Assembly (NCBI GenBank): GCA_030765055.1
Contig: CM060947.1
Coordinates: forward strand, 58,921,735 to 58,985,734
Length of the DNA stretch: 64,000 nucleotides
Reading direction: 5' to 3'
Source of the DNA: Mantis religiosa
Lineage: Eukaryota; Arthropoda; Insecta; Mantodea; Mantidae
The translations under genes and the position numbers were made by a program. Positions 1 to 11,949 of this stretch are shown one piece after another. The notes beneath the pieces were generated by a model, which worked only from the letters and a program-made list of their open reading frames with translations, made no database searches and was not told the DNA's origin. How positions within the stretch are numbered: the first letter of the stretch is position 1; each line of letters begins with the position of its first letter.

Positions 1-357
<357 letters not shown>

Positions 358-389
358 TAATATATTTTAGTTCAGAAATGTGAGCATAA

Positions 390-855
390 TGTCACCCAGG
401 CACGGCCAACTGACGGCTGAGTGAGGGCCGAGAAGCAATCGCCCACGCCTACCCATCCATCTTGTAGTGCCAACTGAAGGGATCGCAGGCAACTGTTCCG
501 TCTCTTTCCCCTCCCACTGAGTTCTCGAACATCCAGGATATTTCGTCTAACACGGAAACTTCTAGATAGGTCAGTTGGTCTTATATAAGTGACGCGCCGG
601 GCCGGAGAAGGAGTCAGTTTAGTTTTTGTCGAGCAGTCGTGAGGAGCGCCCAGTGAGAGAACGGACTGTGAACGTGCATCAGAGGAGTGTACGTAACTGC
701 GTGCAGTGGACCTGTGACAGAAGAACTGGTGAATTGTAATTTTGTGCATTACGTAATTCTGTAATCAGCAAGTGTTCCGATTGTAATTCGGTGGAAATAA
801 AGAACATTTTTTGGTGGTGCAATTGGACGTTTAATTTCATGAACCCACAGTCACC
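390..855 (+). repeat. 5' LTR of the Gypsy element
   Basis: Matches 5805-6275 over its whole length. A TATA box is seen at about 582-587 (TATATAA) and a polyadenylation signal AATAAA at 796-801, consistent with U3-R-U5 organisation. The right boundary is set by alignment to the end of the 3' LTR; the last base differs between the copies, so it is certain only to within 1-2 bases. Confidence 0.9.
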
Positions 856-856
856 C

Positions 857-874
857 TGGTGTCAGGAAGTGGGA
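857..874 (+). promoter_or_regulatory. Primer binding site, tRNA-Leu type
   Basis: TGGTGTCAGGAAGTGGGA starts one or two bases after the 5' LTR. The leading TGG pairs with the CCA tail, and the rest is complementary to the 3' end of eukaryotic tRNA-Leu (acceptor and T arm ending ...CTGACA). That this is a minus-strand priming site follows from its position; the Leu assignment is from general knowledge of tRNA-Leu 3' ends. Confidence 0.7.
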
Positions 875-900
875 CGACAACATCACCGAACATTATAACC

Positions 901-2264
901 ATGGACGCGGTATTGGAAAAGATTTTGGAGAAGATGATGGAAATGAAGGCCGAACTGACCTCGGAAATGAAAGTGGCAAATAATAGCCTTTCCGTGGAAC
1001 TGACGGAAATGAAGACGGCTAATGACAACCTCGCTGAAATAACAGAAGCGGCAAATAACAACCTGGCCGCAGAGTTGAAACAAATGAAGGCGGTCAACGA
1101 CAACATCACCGAGAAGAAATGAAGGCCGAATTAACAGCGAAGACGGAAGCGGCAAACAACAGCCTGACCGCCAAAATGACCGAATTGACCACGGAGATGA
1201 AGGCGAAAGTTCGAAGGCCGTAAAGTTCGAAGAGCAGCTGACCGGCGTGAGGGATGACGTGACGGAGCTGGGCAAGCGGATGCGCCAAGTGGACGAGCGC
1301 GTCGAGGACCTGGCGAACCACTTCAATGACCTAGAGGAAAAGGACGACAGTAACGTCAAACTCCTCAATGCCATGGTGGAAGACGTCGAAGACCTTGCTA
1401 ACATCGTTAACAACCTGGAAGGAAAGGCCGACAGCAGCGTCAAGTCCCTGAACGCCATGGTGGAGGACGTCGTTGGCAGGAGATTAAAGGATTTGAAGGC
1501 CGACGTGCCGGGACACGACACAACATCGGCGCGCGTCAAATCTCCGAAATATGACGGCGCGTCAACGTTTGAGGTCTTCCGCCGGCAATTCGACGCAGTG
1601 ACCAAACACAACAAATGGTCAACGGAGGAGGAGACCACACAGTTAATAGCCAGCTTCCAGGGAAGGGCCGTGGAAGTCCTGAACGCGGTACAGGCAACGT
1701 TGGCGCCCAAGCACATTTGGGACGCCCTGGAGAATCGTTTTGGAAACCACCGCTTAGCCGCAGCGTACCGCAGCCAGCTAAAGGCAAGGTCACAGCAGCC
1801 AGGGGAGACGCTGCAGGAGTTAGCCCTGGAAGTTTGAACAACTGGCTAGCAAGGCCCTAGTCGATCTCCCACCAGAGTTCGTATCCCGGGAAGCTGCCTA
1901 CACATTCGCTGACGGGGTACGAGACACTGAGATTCGTCAGCGCCTAATGCTCGGCGATTATAAAACCATTCACGAGTCACTAACAGCAGCATTAAGGATG
2001 GAGGCGGCCAAGGTAACAGCTGTCCCGACGTCGAGGACGAGGAGTGTCGCTACACCGGAGACAGAAAACCAGCCGAGGGACGCCGACGAAGACCTAGTGG
2101 CCTATATTGGGGTTGTGGACAGCCCGGACACCTGGAGAGAGACTGCCTACGCCAGGAAGATCAGGCGGAAAACGAGTAAGGGCCGTCGTGGAGAGTGGCA
2201 CATCGGCGCCATCACCACCATCCCCGCGAGTGACACTGCGCGCCGTCAGACGGCGTATGGATGA
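901..2264 (+). pseudogene. gag: gag pseudogene (coiled coil, capsid-like, broken zinc knuckle)
   Basis: The ATG at 901 (ccATGg context) opens a frame with repeated units of the ELT-EMK-AN-NL type, predicted to form a coiled coil. It stops at 1122 and resumes in another frame at about 1247-1837, again coiled-coil-like and then a retrotransposon-gag capsid region (SPKYDGASTFEVFRRQF, then WSTEEETTQLIASFQGRA). After a further frameshift it continues as 1837-2264 (EQLASKALVDLPPEF...). A retroviral-type zinc knuckle lies in a third frame at about 2098-2150, reading YWGCGQPGHLERDC. Its first Cys position is Tyr (TAT in place of an expected TGT), so the CCHC box is damaged. At least three frameshifts make it non-functional. 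Confidence 0.85.
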
Positions 2265-3036
2265 CAGACTCATCGCGGACGGTTGGGTGAGAGGGAAGTC
2301 ACGCCGCGTGCTGGTGGACACCGGGGCACCCGTGACCATCATCAGACCTGACGTGGCGAAGGGTTTGCCGACAAGGAAGCCGAGCAGACCATACCACCTT
2401 GTCACTGCATTGGGCGACACCTTGCCTGTCGAGAAGGAGGCCCTGCTGGAGCATACCTTGGGACGCAATGCCGTTGGTCTGTGGGTGTTCGTCGCAAATG
2501 TGGCTGAGGAGTTGATTCTGGGACTGTATGCCCTCAGGAGACACGGGGCGACGGTAGACGTCATCAGAAAGGTCCTGCGGCTCAACGTAGAAGAGGTTAT
2601 ACTCCGTCAACCCACAGAACACTTTGGAATCTGCAGGGTCATCTTGAACGAAGACATGGTTGTCCCCGCGAGGAGCGAGGTGGTGGTGACCGCGCGACTG
2701 GAAGGCCAGAGAACCAGGAACATGATGCTGGACCAGAAGACGCCTCTACACGGCCTATGTGTAGCCAGCGCATTGCTGCCGTGCCGAGAGGATGTGCCAG
2801 TGAGACTGCTAAATCCAACGGACACCGATCACGACGTCCAGGCCGGGACGGAGTTGGGAACGTGCGAGCTCGTGGTGAGCGTAACAGCAATCGACAAGAC
2901 ACAGGAGCCGCTGCCGACGCAACATCTGGGGCCCCGGATAGAAGGCCTACTGGAGAGGGCGGCCGACCACTTGACCGCAGAGGAACTGGAGAAAGTTCAG
3001 CAGCTGCTACGACGATACCAGCGCGTCTTCAGCTAA
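2107..3036 (+). pseudogene. pol: pol protease region (aspartic protease, open over 309 codons)
   Basis: This is the longest open stretch of the element. It contains the aspartic protease active-site motif VLVDTGAPVTII (DTG at 2317-2325), followed by the usual second half (EELILGLYAL, the ILG motif). Downstream is the linker leading to RT, ending HLTAEELEKVQQLLRRYQRVFS, which is typical for the segment just before Gypsy RT. A stop at 3034 separates it from the RT frame, so the polyprotein cannot be made. The nominal N-terminus is a fusion with out-of-frame gag sequence and is not a real start. Confidence 0.88.
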
Positions 3037-4490
3037 GGTGATAGTGACTACGGCCGCACGGACAAAGTGCTTCACCGCAATGACACCGTCGACGCCCGGC
3101 CTATTCAACAACCACCTAGACACGTTCCACTGGGAAAGCAAGGGGCGGTACGAGACATGTTGGAGGACATGTGATCCAGGGGAGTGAATGAAGAGTCCGA
3201 CAGCCCTTGGTGTTCCCCTGTGGTCTTGGTGACGAAGATGAACGGTGAGCTGCGCTTCTGCGTAGACTACAGAAAGTTGAACGCTGTCACCCGGAAGGTC
3301 ACCCTTACCCCGGATTGACGACACCCTGGGCATGCTAGCTGGTGCACAGTGGTTCTCGACCCTGGACCTGAAGTTGGGCTACTGGCAGGTAGCTCTAGAC
3401 CCAAGAAAAAGGGGAAGACCGCATTCTCGGCAGGCCAAGGGCTCTGTCAGTTCACGGTTATGCCCTTTGGCCTCTGCAACGCACCAGCTACCTTCCAACG
3501 CCTCATGGAGTCAATGATGAGAGGGCTGACTTACGACGCTTGCCTGCTATACCTGGACATCATCATCGTCGGAAAGACTTTTGAAGATCACCTCGAGTAT
3601 CTAAGTAAGGTGCTACAGAGACTGCAGGCAACCATCTTGAATCTGAACGCGAAGAAGTGCCAGCTCTTCCGCAAGGAAGTGAACTACTTGGACCACATAT
3701 TCTCAGCAACCGGAGTGGCCACAGACCCGGAGAAGACACAGGCTGTGAGAGATTAGCCTCGCCCAAAGGATAACAAAGGGTTGCGCAGTTTCCTGGGGCT
3801 GTGCAGTTATTACCGCAGCTTCATAAAGGGGTTCTCCAACATCGCAAAACCCCTCACCCGCCTGACAGAGGAACACCGGCCTTATGTGTGGACGGAGGAC
3901 GTCGAAGACGCTTTACAGCACCTGAAGAAGACCCTGTGCAGTGCTCCAATTTTGATATTTCTACAACCAGGTGGTGCCTTCATTGTGGACATCGATGCCA
4001 GCGACCATTGCATTGGAGGCGTCCTATCACAGATCTAGGACGGCCAAGACGCTATCCAAGGCGGAGAAGAACTACTGCGTCACCCGACGAGAGTTACTGG
4101 AGATAGTAATGACCTTGGAGCAGTTCCACAAGTACCTAACGGTCAGCCATTCCACCTGACCATTCCGCCCTAACCTGGCTATTGAGCTTTAGGAACATGG
4201 AAGGCCAGACAGCACATTGGGTCCAGAGGCTGCAGGAGTACGACTTCACCTCGGAATATCGTAGAGGGAAGAGCCACGGTAACGCTGATGCCATGTCCCG
4301 AAGACCCTGTCTAGAAGAGTGCGGCCAGTGCACAAGAATGGAAGAGAAAGAGCGTGCCGCAGCAGTCCGAGTAGTCACGGCAGTACCTGCAGATGGCTGG
4401 GATAGCGCTGGCCTGAGGAGGGAGCAGCTGGCGGACGCAGACTTGGGGCCACTCTTGAGGGAAGTGGAGGCAGGGACGAGACCAACCTGA
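3037..4490 (+). pseudogene. pol: pol reverse transcriptase and RNase H, inactivated
   Basis: The RT blocks appear in order across frames: a segment reading SPWCSPVVLVTKMNGELRFC then VDYRKLNAVT (about 3205-3300), GLCQFTVMPFGLCNAPATFQ (about 3440-3500), then the catalytic box at about 3550. That box reads YLDIIIV instead of the expected YLDDxxV, so the second catalytic Asp is lost. The thumb-like block NKGLRSFLGLCSYYRSFIKG follows at 3775-3830. RNase H begins with FIVDIDASDHCIGGVLSQ (about 3980-4035) and continues through LSKAEKNYCVTRRELL and YRRGKSHGNADAMSRRP (about 4255-4305). Several stops (for example near 3171, 3316, 3754, 4036, 4157) and frameshifts interrupt it. Confidence 0.92.
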
Positions 4491-5835
4491 GTGGACATCG
4501 CACCGAGGAGCGCCACCTACAAGTCGTACTGGGCCCAATGGGACTCGTTGAAGACCAGAGAGGGCGTGCTGTTCCGCATATGGGAGTCACCCGATGGGAA
4601 GACTCATAGAGAACAGTTGGTACTTCCCCGGAATAAGGTCCCGGAAGTCTTGGAGGAAGTGCACGTCGGTACTTCAGGAGTACACCTGGGAGCGAACCGA
4701 ACGATTGACAAACTACGGCAGCGCTACTACTGGCTGAGACTCCGAGCAGATGCTGAGAGATGGTGCCGTCAGTGTCACGTGTGCGCGGCGAGTCGCGGCC
4801 CCCAGACTAGGAGCCGGGGTCGCATGCAGCAGTACAACGTCGGAGCACCATTCGAACGGGTCGCCGTTGACATTGCTGGACCGTTCCCAGTTTCCGACCG
4901 AGGCACAAGTACCTAATAATGGTCGTGGACTACTTCACCAAGTGGCCGGAGGTGTATGCCATCCCGAACCAAGTGGCAAGGAAAATCATAGACTGCCTTG
5001 TGGAGCAAGTGTCCTGCCGATTTGGGGTACCATTAGAACTGTACGAGATAAGTCGTAACAAAGTAGGTGTATTGGAAGGTGTACCTAGAAAGTTATCAGG
5101 TTAAACTTAAAGTTAAGGTTTTCATTTCGTTGACCAGGGCACCAATTTTAAGTCCAACCTGATGAACGAGGCACTAGCAAGACTTGGGTAAACAATACCC
5201 GCACAACACCTCTACAGCCCCAGTCGGATGGCATGGTCGAAAGGTACATCAAGACCATAGACGAACACCTGAGGAAGGTCGTGGCCAGCCACCAGCGAGA
5301 CTGGGACGTCAAGGTGCCACTGTTCTTGCTGGCCTACCGCTCGTCTACACACGACATCACTGGGATGACGCCAGCTAGCTTAATGTTCGCCCGAGGGTTA
5401 CGCCTCCCATGTGGCCTGGCTTTTGGAAGTCCTCCGGAAGCGAAACAGCCAGCGACCATGTATGTGGAGAATCTGGTGGACCATCTCCACGACATGCACG
5501 AGATGGCTCGCCAGAACATCCAGAAGGCGAGCGACCGTATGAAGACCCGATACGACAGGCAAGCCAACAGCCAAAGGTTCCAGCAAGGTGACCTGGTCTG
5601 GTTGTACCGCCCTACCCGGACCAAGGGAGGCTGCCCGAAGCTTCAGCAGCCATGGCAAGGACCGTACCGGGTGGTGAAGAGGATTAACGACGTGGTTTAC
5701 CACATCCAGAAGGTGCTCCGAGGAAAGATGTTGGAGGTACACCTGGATCGCCTGGCCCGCTACAATGGTGCTGTTCGGGACGACCAGCTTTGTGGATGGA
5801 GCACTGGCACCCAGGCACGGCCAACTGACGGCTGA
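4491..5835 (+). pseudogene. pol: pol integrase, interrupted
   Basis: The N-terminal HHCC zinc-binding module is at about 4660-4790 (HVGTSGVHLG, then RWCRQCHVCA). The catalytic core begins at ERVAVDIAGPFPVS (first Asp, about 4855-4890), then reads VVDYFTKWPEVYAIP (4922-4966). The region expected to hold the second catalytic Asp (SDQG) is interrupted by a foreign segment at about 5047-5130. After it come TNFKSNLMNEALARLG and, after a frameshift, QSDGMVERYIKTIDEHLRKV with the conserved Glu. The C-terminal GPY/F module reads QGPYRVVKRINDVVYHIQ (about 5655-5710). The coding sequence ends at 5835, inside the 3' LTR. Confidence 0.92.
5047..5130 (+). other. Insert resembling the 3' end of mitochondrial 12S rRNA, within integrase
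   Basis: A segment unrelated to integrase separates LEL from DQGTNF. It contains ATAAGTCGTAACAAAGTAGG followed by TGTATTGGAAGGTGTACCTA. This is the near-universal 3' end of small-subunit rRNA in its insect mitochondrial form. About 40 further bases (TTAAACTTAAAG...TTTTCATTTCG) would fit the adjacent mitochondrial tRNA-Val, but that part is a weaker call. The edges are uncertain by several bases. A nuclear mitochondrial insertion is the simplest reading; templated filler during double-strand break repair or a template switch during reverse transcription are alternatives. Confidence 0.75.
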
Positions 5836-6275
5836 GTGAGGGCCGAGAGGCAATCGTCCAAGCCTACCCATGTATCTTGTAGCGCCAACTGAAGGGAACG
5901 CAGGCAACTGTTCCGTCTCTTTCCCCTCCCCTTGAGTCCTCGAACATCCAGCATATTTCATCTAACCCGGAACCTTTTAGATAGGTCAGTTGGTCTTATA
6001 TAAGTGACGCGCCGGGCCGGAGAAGGAGTCAAGTTTTGTTTTTGTCGAGCAGTCGTGAGGAGCGTCCATGTGAGGGAACAGACTGTGTACGTGCATCGGA
6101 GAATTGTACGTAACTGCGTGCAGTAGATCTGTGACAGAAGAACTGGTGAATTGTAATTGGGTGCATTACGCCATTCTGTGTAATCGGCAAGTGTTCCGAT
6201 TGTAATTCGGTGGAAATAAAGAATATTTTTGAGTGGTGCAATTGGACTTTAAATTTCACGATCCCAAAAGTCACA
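5805..6275 (+). repeat. 3' LTR of the Gypsy element
   Basis: Direct repeat of 390-855. It retains the TATA motif at about 5998-6003 and AATAAA at 6215-6220. It ends ...AGTCACA directly before the ATAA target duplicate. Many substitutions relative to the 5' LTR indicate an old insertion. Confidence 0.92.
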
Positions 6276-6279
6276 ATAA

Positions 6280-9200
6280 TTTCGAAACAGATATTGTTGG
6301 AACATTAACACATTGACCTGCCGTTTCGCTAGTAGGAACGCTTCTTCCTGAAGAATTGGTGTAGCAGATGAGTCATTCGTATATTTTCTGGTATTTAATA
6401 TGGTGAAGAAAAATGACCATAATTTATAAACAGATTTTGTTTAACACTACTACATAATTATGATGCTAGTGGTGAAATGACGAAGAACTCAGTGCACGAG
6501 GTAGTGATAACAAGTGCGGGAAGAGGCAATGCAGACAAGAACAGTGAATTCCAACTTGCTCCTGATAGCAAGGTTAATGTCGCAAGTATCATCACGGCGT
6601 TTGATGGCAACACACTAGAGAACATATATGATGATAAACTTTTGTACGTGGCAAGAAATACTCGTTGACTCGACAGCGAGCATAGACAGGCAAACAGAAA
6701 TTCAACTCGAAATGTACGGGCTATCCATTAGCCTCCCCGTCGTTCTATGGTAACAACACGAAACAAACTGCGACCTTAATGATCAAATGCGATGCAGTAG
6801 TGCACTAATGTGTAGTGACCCGTATTACTTACAATGATGAAATCAAGGAAACAAAGGGGCGATAGACAAATCTTTTAAGAGCTCGTTCTTACTTGATAAA
6901 TTTGAAATTCTGCCCTCTTTTCCTGATCAGGAGAGTAAATCTGATGTTTTACACTCAGTACTCCTGTAAATGCTTATTCCTCTGTTAATCAGATAAGCGT
7001 CATCTTATTTCTAATTTTCTTACAGATGCAAGGAGGATATGGCAATACAGTAGACTTTAACCGATAGTCAAATCTTTAGAGAGCGGTCGGTCGCTATGTG
7101 ATGCCTTTGAAATTCCCTTCTCGTTAAAAATAAATAACGGTTTCCCATTTAAGAGAAGAAACACGATTCGAAAATTCAGACAAATGACAAGAAATATCTC
7201 TGAAATTGTTTATTCTCTAAAAGAATCGTATCACATATAAATGGAGTATTTTAACGAGATTTACATCTTTTTGGCCAGTAGGTATGATTTTTCTATCGTT
7301 AATGATTTCCAAGATATGCAAAAGTCATTTAGAAAAATAGAGAACTATTTAGTATATTTCCTAGAAAATTCATACTCTAAGTTATGTGTGTTTTGATAAT
7401 ATATGATTTTAAATAAAATATAAAAAATTTCAGGCAAATCAAAATTCTCATAACATTTTCCATATAGAAGGTGGTCTAGGTTCGGGGTACTTTCTTGAAA
7501 ATGTGTTTTGCTTTTTGTAAGCTGCTGAACTAAATTTGCAAACTTGGTATCTATCCAACTTTTCTTTTTTGAGTTATGCTGTTTACAGATACTTACACAT
7601 ATGCATCTCTTTCTGAAAGTGCTTTTTGTTTAGACTGGTGCGTGTACCTTCACTGAACCTTTTGTATTGGATTCTTGGGCGGAATGTAATTCTTCTCCTG
7701 ATTACGGTATCGAGGTAGAAACTAGAGATAGAAATACACACATATGTGCGCTTCACACTTTGTTTCATGAAACTATAAACGACAAAAGACAGTTTTTAAA
7801 AAGTATTTTCAATGTACTCAATGAAATCTATAAGGATTTAAAGATGGCCTCTATAAAGTTATACGTCTGTTATAAAATGTAAGTCTGAGGATATGTTGCT
7901 TCGTATTTAACATCGAATGAACCACTGACTGTAGAAGAAGTTAAACTATAAGAGTACAGAAGTGTGCAACATAACAACAAAATCTTCGCAGTCGGTAGGA
8001 CTCGAACCTACGCTCCCAGAGGGAATCTGATTTCTAGTCAGACGCCTTAACCACTCGGCCACGACTGCAGATGTGAATAATGCTAGTAAAGGTGAGAGTT
8101 AAGTTGCGCATTGCAATCCAAAATTTGTTTTTCTAAACAGGAAGGGAGCTATTCCGCATCATACATTTTCTCGACATCGGTGACAAAAATTAAAGCAGTC
8201 AAAATAGTTTGATGTGCATTTTTATTGTGTTCACCATATTTCTATGAAACCATTTCGGTATTAAGGTTCCAGTACTTTCGTTTTTTCGTGGTGCACGGTT
8301 ATCAGTTTACCATAGAAGTATTAACCATGAGTATATATCGTTTTCTTTTCTATAAATATTCAAATATAAATAATTGCTTGTTACTCCCGTTTACTATATG
8401 ATTAAATAGTCATTTATTTTTCTATATAGCGCTACAAGAACTTTTAACTTAAATAGTACTGAGATACAAATCAAAAGTTTGGTTTTCTTTATTTTTACTC
8501 GTGGATCAAAAATAACCTATACTTGCGACAGCAAAAGTTGAACATTAGATTTTCCCTTCTTTATTGTGTAAAAATTTTCTCCTTTCTAAGCTGTGTATAA
8601 GAGAATGACCTCTCATATTTAATTTTTTCTTTTTTTTACCCTTTTTCTTTATTGTTTGCATTTGCCCTGTCTTAGAAGAGTGAGAGTGAAATCAATTTCC
8701 TTTGCATACCTATTATTCCTTCTCGTAAGTTTAAAATGGAAGGGTCAAAGAAGAGAAGTTTTACCTATTAGCAATTGCTAATCACTTTTCATTAATGAGC
8801 AACGAATTTCTTTCTCTTTAATCTCCTTTATTTTCCTCCGTCCAGAGGTAAACGAAAAATGACTTTAATTCCTTCTATCTTTCCCCATTATCAATCTCTT
8901 GCATCTATAAACAAAGCTTGTAGCGTACATTTCTCCTTAAAAGCAATTTCCCTCATTAAATTTAACATCATTGGTAAACTTTGGACATTTATTACGCACG
9001 TGTCTCAAGATACATAAATAGAAATAGGGAAAAACTTGTCCTGTAATGACTTGATCCTCCCAACTAATTAAGTGGAATGACCTTTTGTCCCAATTCATCC
9101 TCTGATGCAGGACAACTAAGTTGCCTTTTTCTTTCTTAGTGTCGCACTTTTGAACCTTTTACCTCTATGGCCTTATAGGCTAATCAAATACACGTTCAGG

Positions 9201-10080
9201 CTAGGAGAAAGTGCCAGCATTGTTGATCAACTATGTGAATGTAACTATGAGCGCTGCAACCTTATCACGTGGGGTCAGCTTTCGTCATTTTAGTTTTCAC
9301 GATTACCTGCAAGGAATAGTAGCTCAGGGATTTTGGTCTCACTTACTGGTTTATTTTGATCTATTAAAAACAACCATGAACACAAAGACCATAAAATTAT
9401 GTCCTAAATAAAAATGCACCTCTAACACTTATGTAGCCCCTGAAAGTTTATCTATCACATTCTGTAAAACTTTGATGGTGTATGTATAGATATAGCTATA
9501 CATATTTTAGGGGTCTTACATATACTTTTAGGGTTCCCCAAATCCAGTTCAGAGCACCCACAACAGTAAGACAATGTGGTCCTTTGTGTTCCAACGGTCG
9601 CTCCTGGAAGTGAAGGATAAGGGAGAGATCCAAAAGACCACCGGATTAGGGAGATAATCACTCAAGCGTGGACGGGGTGTCTAAAGTTTCCAGATCAAGC
9701 GCAACTAACGCGGTGCAAAATGGCCCTCAAGATCCGAGCTCTCTCCGAGGTTTCCTTGAGGGAAGTCGCTTTCAAAGAACGAGTCGCTCAGCAGCGTGAC
9801 TGGCGAAAAAAGAAACCTTCACAGAACACATCATCAATACCAGCCGCCACACGCTCTACACTGTCACCTGATCCTTCAACCCTAAAGCAATTGATGATAA
9901 TGATAAAACTATGTTTTGTACAAGAAATTACGCACAGGAAAGTAAGACAAGAAGAGGAAACACCTTTTTATTCGACAAACAACCAGAAGAAAACATTAGC
10001 AACCTATAGATAGAGTCAACATGAAAAGCACAATGCCATGGCCGGGATTTGAACATCGGATCTCATGGTTTCCGTCCAGT
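6280..10080. repeat. Duplicated block, left part (copy A), contains tRNA-Ser
   Basis: AT-rich non-coding sequence with close paralogues at about 35627-39810 and, from about 7033 on, at 49612-52580. Order and spacing are preserved (tRNA-Ser, then the shared segments at about 8100-10080), with small indels throughout. The short reading frames in it (for example 7583-7768) recur in other copies but are disrupted there and show no recognised domain. Apart from the tRNA I see no gene. Confidence 0.85.
7987..8068 (-). tRNA. tRNA-Ser-AGA: tRNA-Ser(AGA)
   Basis: The complement folds into an 82-nt class II cloverleaf. The acceptor stem is GCAGTCG/CGACTGC with discriminator G, the D arm is GGCCGAGTGGTTAAGGC, the anticodon loop is CTAGAAA (anticodon AGA), and there is a Ser-type extra arm and a consensus T loop (GGTTCGAGTCC). 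No CCA is encoded and there is no intron. A T-run (ATTTTG) lies a few bases downstream as Pol III terminator. It looks intact and is the best Ser copy in the window. Confidence 0.96.
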
Positions 10081-10147
10081 CGCATTATTTATATCCGACT
10101 GTACGGAAACCAGTAGAGCCGTGGTTCAAATCCTGGCCATTGTATTG
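10031..10147. repeat. Imperfect hairpin with tRNA-like B box in each arm
   Basis: Left arm (10031-10075, CAATGCCATGGCCGGGATTT...) and right arm (10103-10147) are imperfect inverted repeats of about 45 bp with a loop of about 27 bp. Each carries a B-box-like GGTTCAAATCC or GTTCAAATCCC sequence. Blocks C (about 39748) and D (about 52508) have only the left arm, so the right arm was added in copy A. It probably derives from a tRNA-like SINE head. Confidence 0.55.
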
Positions 10148-10547
10148 AACATTTCCTGTTGACTATCTATCAAAAACCTTAGCATTGTGGCTAGTGTGAA
10201 GAAATGATTAATTTCCATCAATTAACTTAATTAGTAACCTATGCTTAGACCGGGAAGTCACCGAAAATAGTACCCTGGGCCCCTTGAAATCAAGCCTCAC
10301 ACGTTATCGCGTGAAGCCATCTCGCTCAATGAAAGACATATTGAAACATATCGTAAAGGCTAATATAAAGTATATTTTGTTAGTTGGCCAGTTCTCTTCC
10401 CTCTACCTCAGGCAGCCATTGTCTGGCCGGAGTGATAAGCTTAAAGATAAGGCAGATTCGGTAAGATGAGCACCAGTGTGAAACGCTTTCCCCCATAATC
10501 ACACCTTTCGTTTGCCTTCTACCTGGCACATAAACAAACAGGTGACG

Positions 10548-10790
10548 GCCGGCCCTCGTAGCCATGTTCGTTAGAGAGTGTGTCTCTAGCGTTCCGTCGC
10601 GCAGTGGGTCGCGGGTTCGAGTCCCGCCTTAGGCATGGATGTATATGTGTTGTGTATGTGTGTTGTGCATATGTGCACCAATAGAGAAAATAGATCCCCC
10701 CCTCCCGTTGGACAAATGGGTTCTTCCCGAAGGAAAAGATGACGTTTGCCACAGGGGCCCTAATTCGGGTTTTGGATTAAACGTCTTATG
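10548..10790 (+). mobile_element. tRNA-derived SINE-like element
   Basis: It begins GGCCGGCCCTCGTAGCCATG and contains a degenerate A box and a strong B box (GGGTTCGAGTCCC, about 10614-10626). A tRNA-unrelated part with TGTGTTGTGTATGTG repeats and a pyrimidine-rich stretch follows. The element is absent from the paralogous blocks C and D. The right end is not defined; no clear tail or target duplication was found. Confidence 0.5.
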
Positions 10791-11936
10791 CGACCTAATC
10801 AAATTCATCCCTTGAACTGAAGAGTTGGCAAGAAAAGTTGAAAGAGGATTAATAGCATTAGAGAATAAAAGTTATAAACATAGCGACTTTGCTAGACATC
10901 TCATATGTCATAGTGTGAAACCGCCGTCTAACCACATTACTGACCTAAGCCAAATCTTGAGCTGGCAATAGCAGTTTTACAGAATTAATGTGTTTTATTA
11001 CTTTTGTTTTGTATTTTCTTACTGTAGTTGTTATGCTGTTGAAGACATTTAAACAATTTCGATGCTCCATTCTTAAAAATAAACCTCACAATTTATCTTA
11101 AGGTACATTGAAATTGTATACAGTTTACAGTGTTAGGCAGAAGCGTAGTAACACTTCACTAATTTACACGACTGGTATACTGCTGGTTTCTTTTTAGATA
11201 TTACTGTTACATTGCTGGACTGAAAACTAGATTAACTTAAATGTCTTACACATAGAAAATGTTCATCCGAAACGCTGCTGGGTAGCAGAGTTTTGTTCAT
11301 TATTATCAATATGCTAAACACTTGTGTTCATTTATAAGTGGTACCAAACATGACCGTTAATTTGCTTGCATAAAGATGCGGCTTCGGAAATTTTTAGGTA
11401 TGGATGTATACAAATCCACCCCATGTTTTCCTTAACTGCGCAATGGTGTGCTGTCTTGAAAGTTTATAGACACCGCATGTGCTGCATTGAGATATATCTT
11501 TAGAGCGAAGATCGTAATGTATTCGATGTAAGTAGTACATATCAAGGGTGTTTAACCATCGTGAAGAACAAGAAAATGCCGGTTAAAACTTACAATACAC
11601 AACATGATTTTTGCAGCAAAGCATCTGATAAGTGATTATGACTAAACAAATCTCCTGATTTCAGAAATGTCACTGAATTTCCTGTATTACGTCTAGTTTT
11701 CATGCTAATCGTGGTTTACTGTCTAAAATGCGTCACTGCGGCTCCGTGCTCCGTGGAACTTTCCGATATCAGTCTACTTTAGAGCTGTTACCGATGAAAT
11801 GCACTGTTGAACTGCAGTCGTGGTAGTGGCAAAATGTTTAGTGCTGCCTAATCCAGGACAATCAGCTAAGTCGTGAGTATGGTGAATGTCTGAACTGTTG
11901 TTTTTATTTTGTTATGCTGTGAAAATGCCTAATGTG
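10791..11936. other. AT-rich sequence specific to copy A, nothing recognised
   Basis: No tRNA, protein motif or inverted terminal structure was recognised here. Blocks C and D lack this stretch, so it is part of a composite insertion of about 4 kb in copy A between about 10085 and 14094. Confidence 0.5.
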
Positions 11937-11949
11937 TTAGGAATTAAAA

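Larger units (their letters stand above)
386..6279 (+). mobile_element. Ty3/Gypsy-type LTR retrotransposon, full-length but dead
   Basis: The element has two directly repeated LTRs (390-about 855 and 5805-6275), a primer binding site, a gag region, and pol in the order protease, reverse transcriptase, RNase H, integrase. That order defines Ty3/Gypsy. It begins TG and ends CA and is flanked by the 4-bp target duplication ATAA (386-389 and 6276-6279). The paralogous empty site is visible at about 35617-35630, where gagcataatttcg is uninterrupted, so the boundaries are secure. The coding region is split by many frameshifts and stops, the two LTRs differ by many substitutions and small indels, and an unrelated insert of about 85 bp interrupts the integrase. 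It is therefore an old, non-autonomous relic. No env-like ORF is seen after the integrase. The higher GC content contrasts with the AT-rich flanks. Confidence 0.95.

Noticed and set aside
883..1716. 277-codon minus-strand frame opposite gag
   Set aside because: Shadow of the gag coding strand; Ser/Thr/Leu-rich with no motif, and the plus strand has recognisable gag sequence.
5398..5961. 187-codon minus-strand frame opposite integrase and the 3' LTR
   Set aside because: Shadow of the integrase C-terminus (GPY/F module on the plus strand).
10519..10752. 77-codon minus-strand frame over the SINE-like element
   Set aside because: Contains a translation of the tRNA-like B box (RRDSNPRPTARR type), a common artefact of tRNA-derived repeats.
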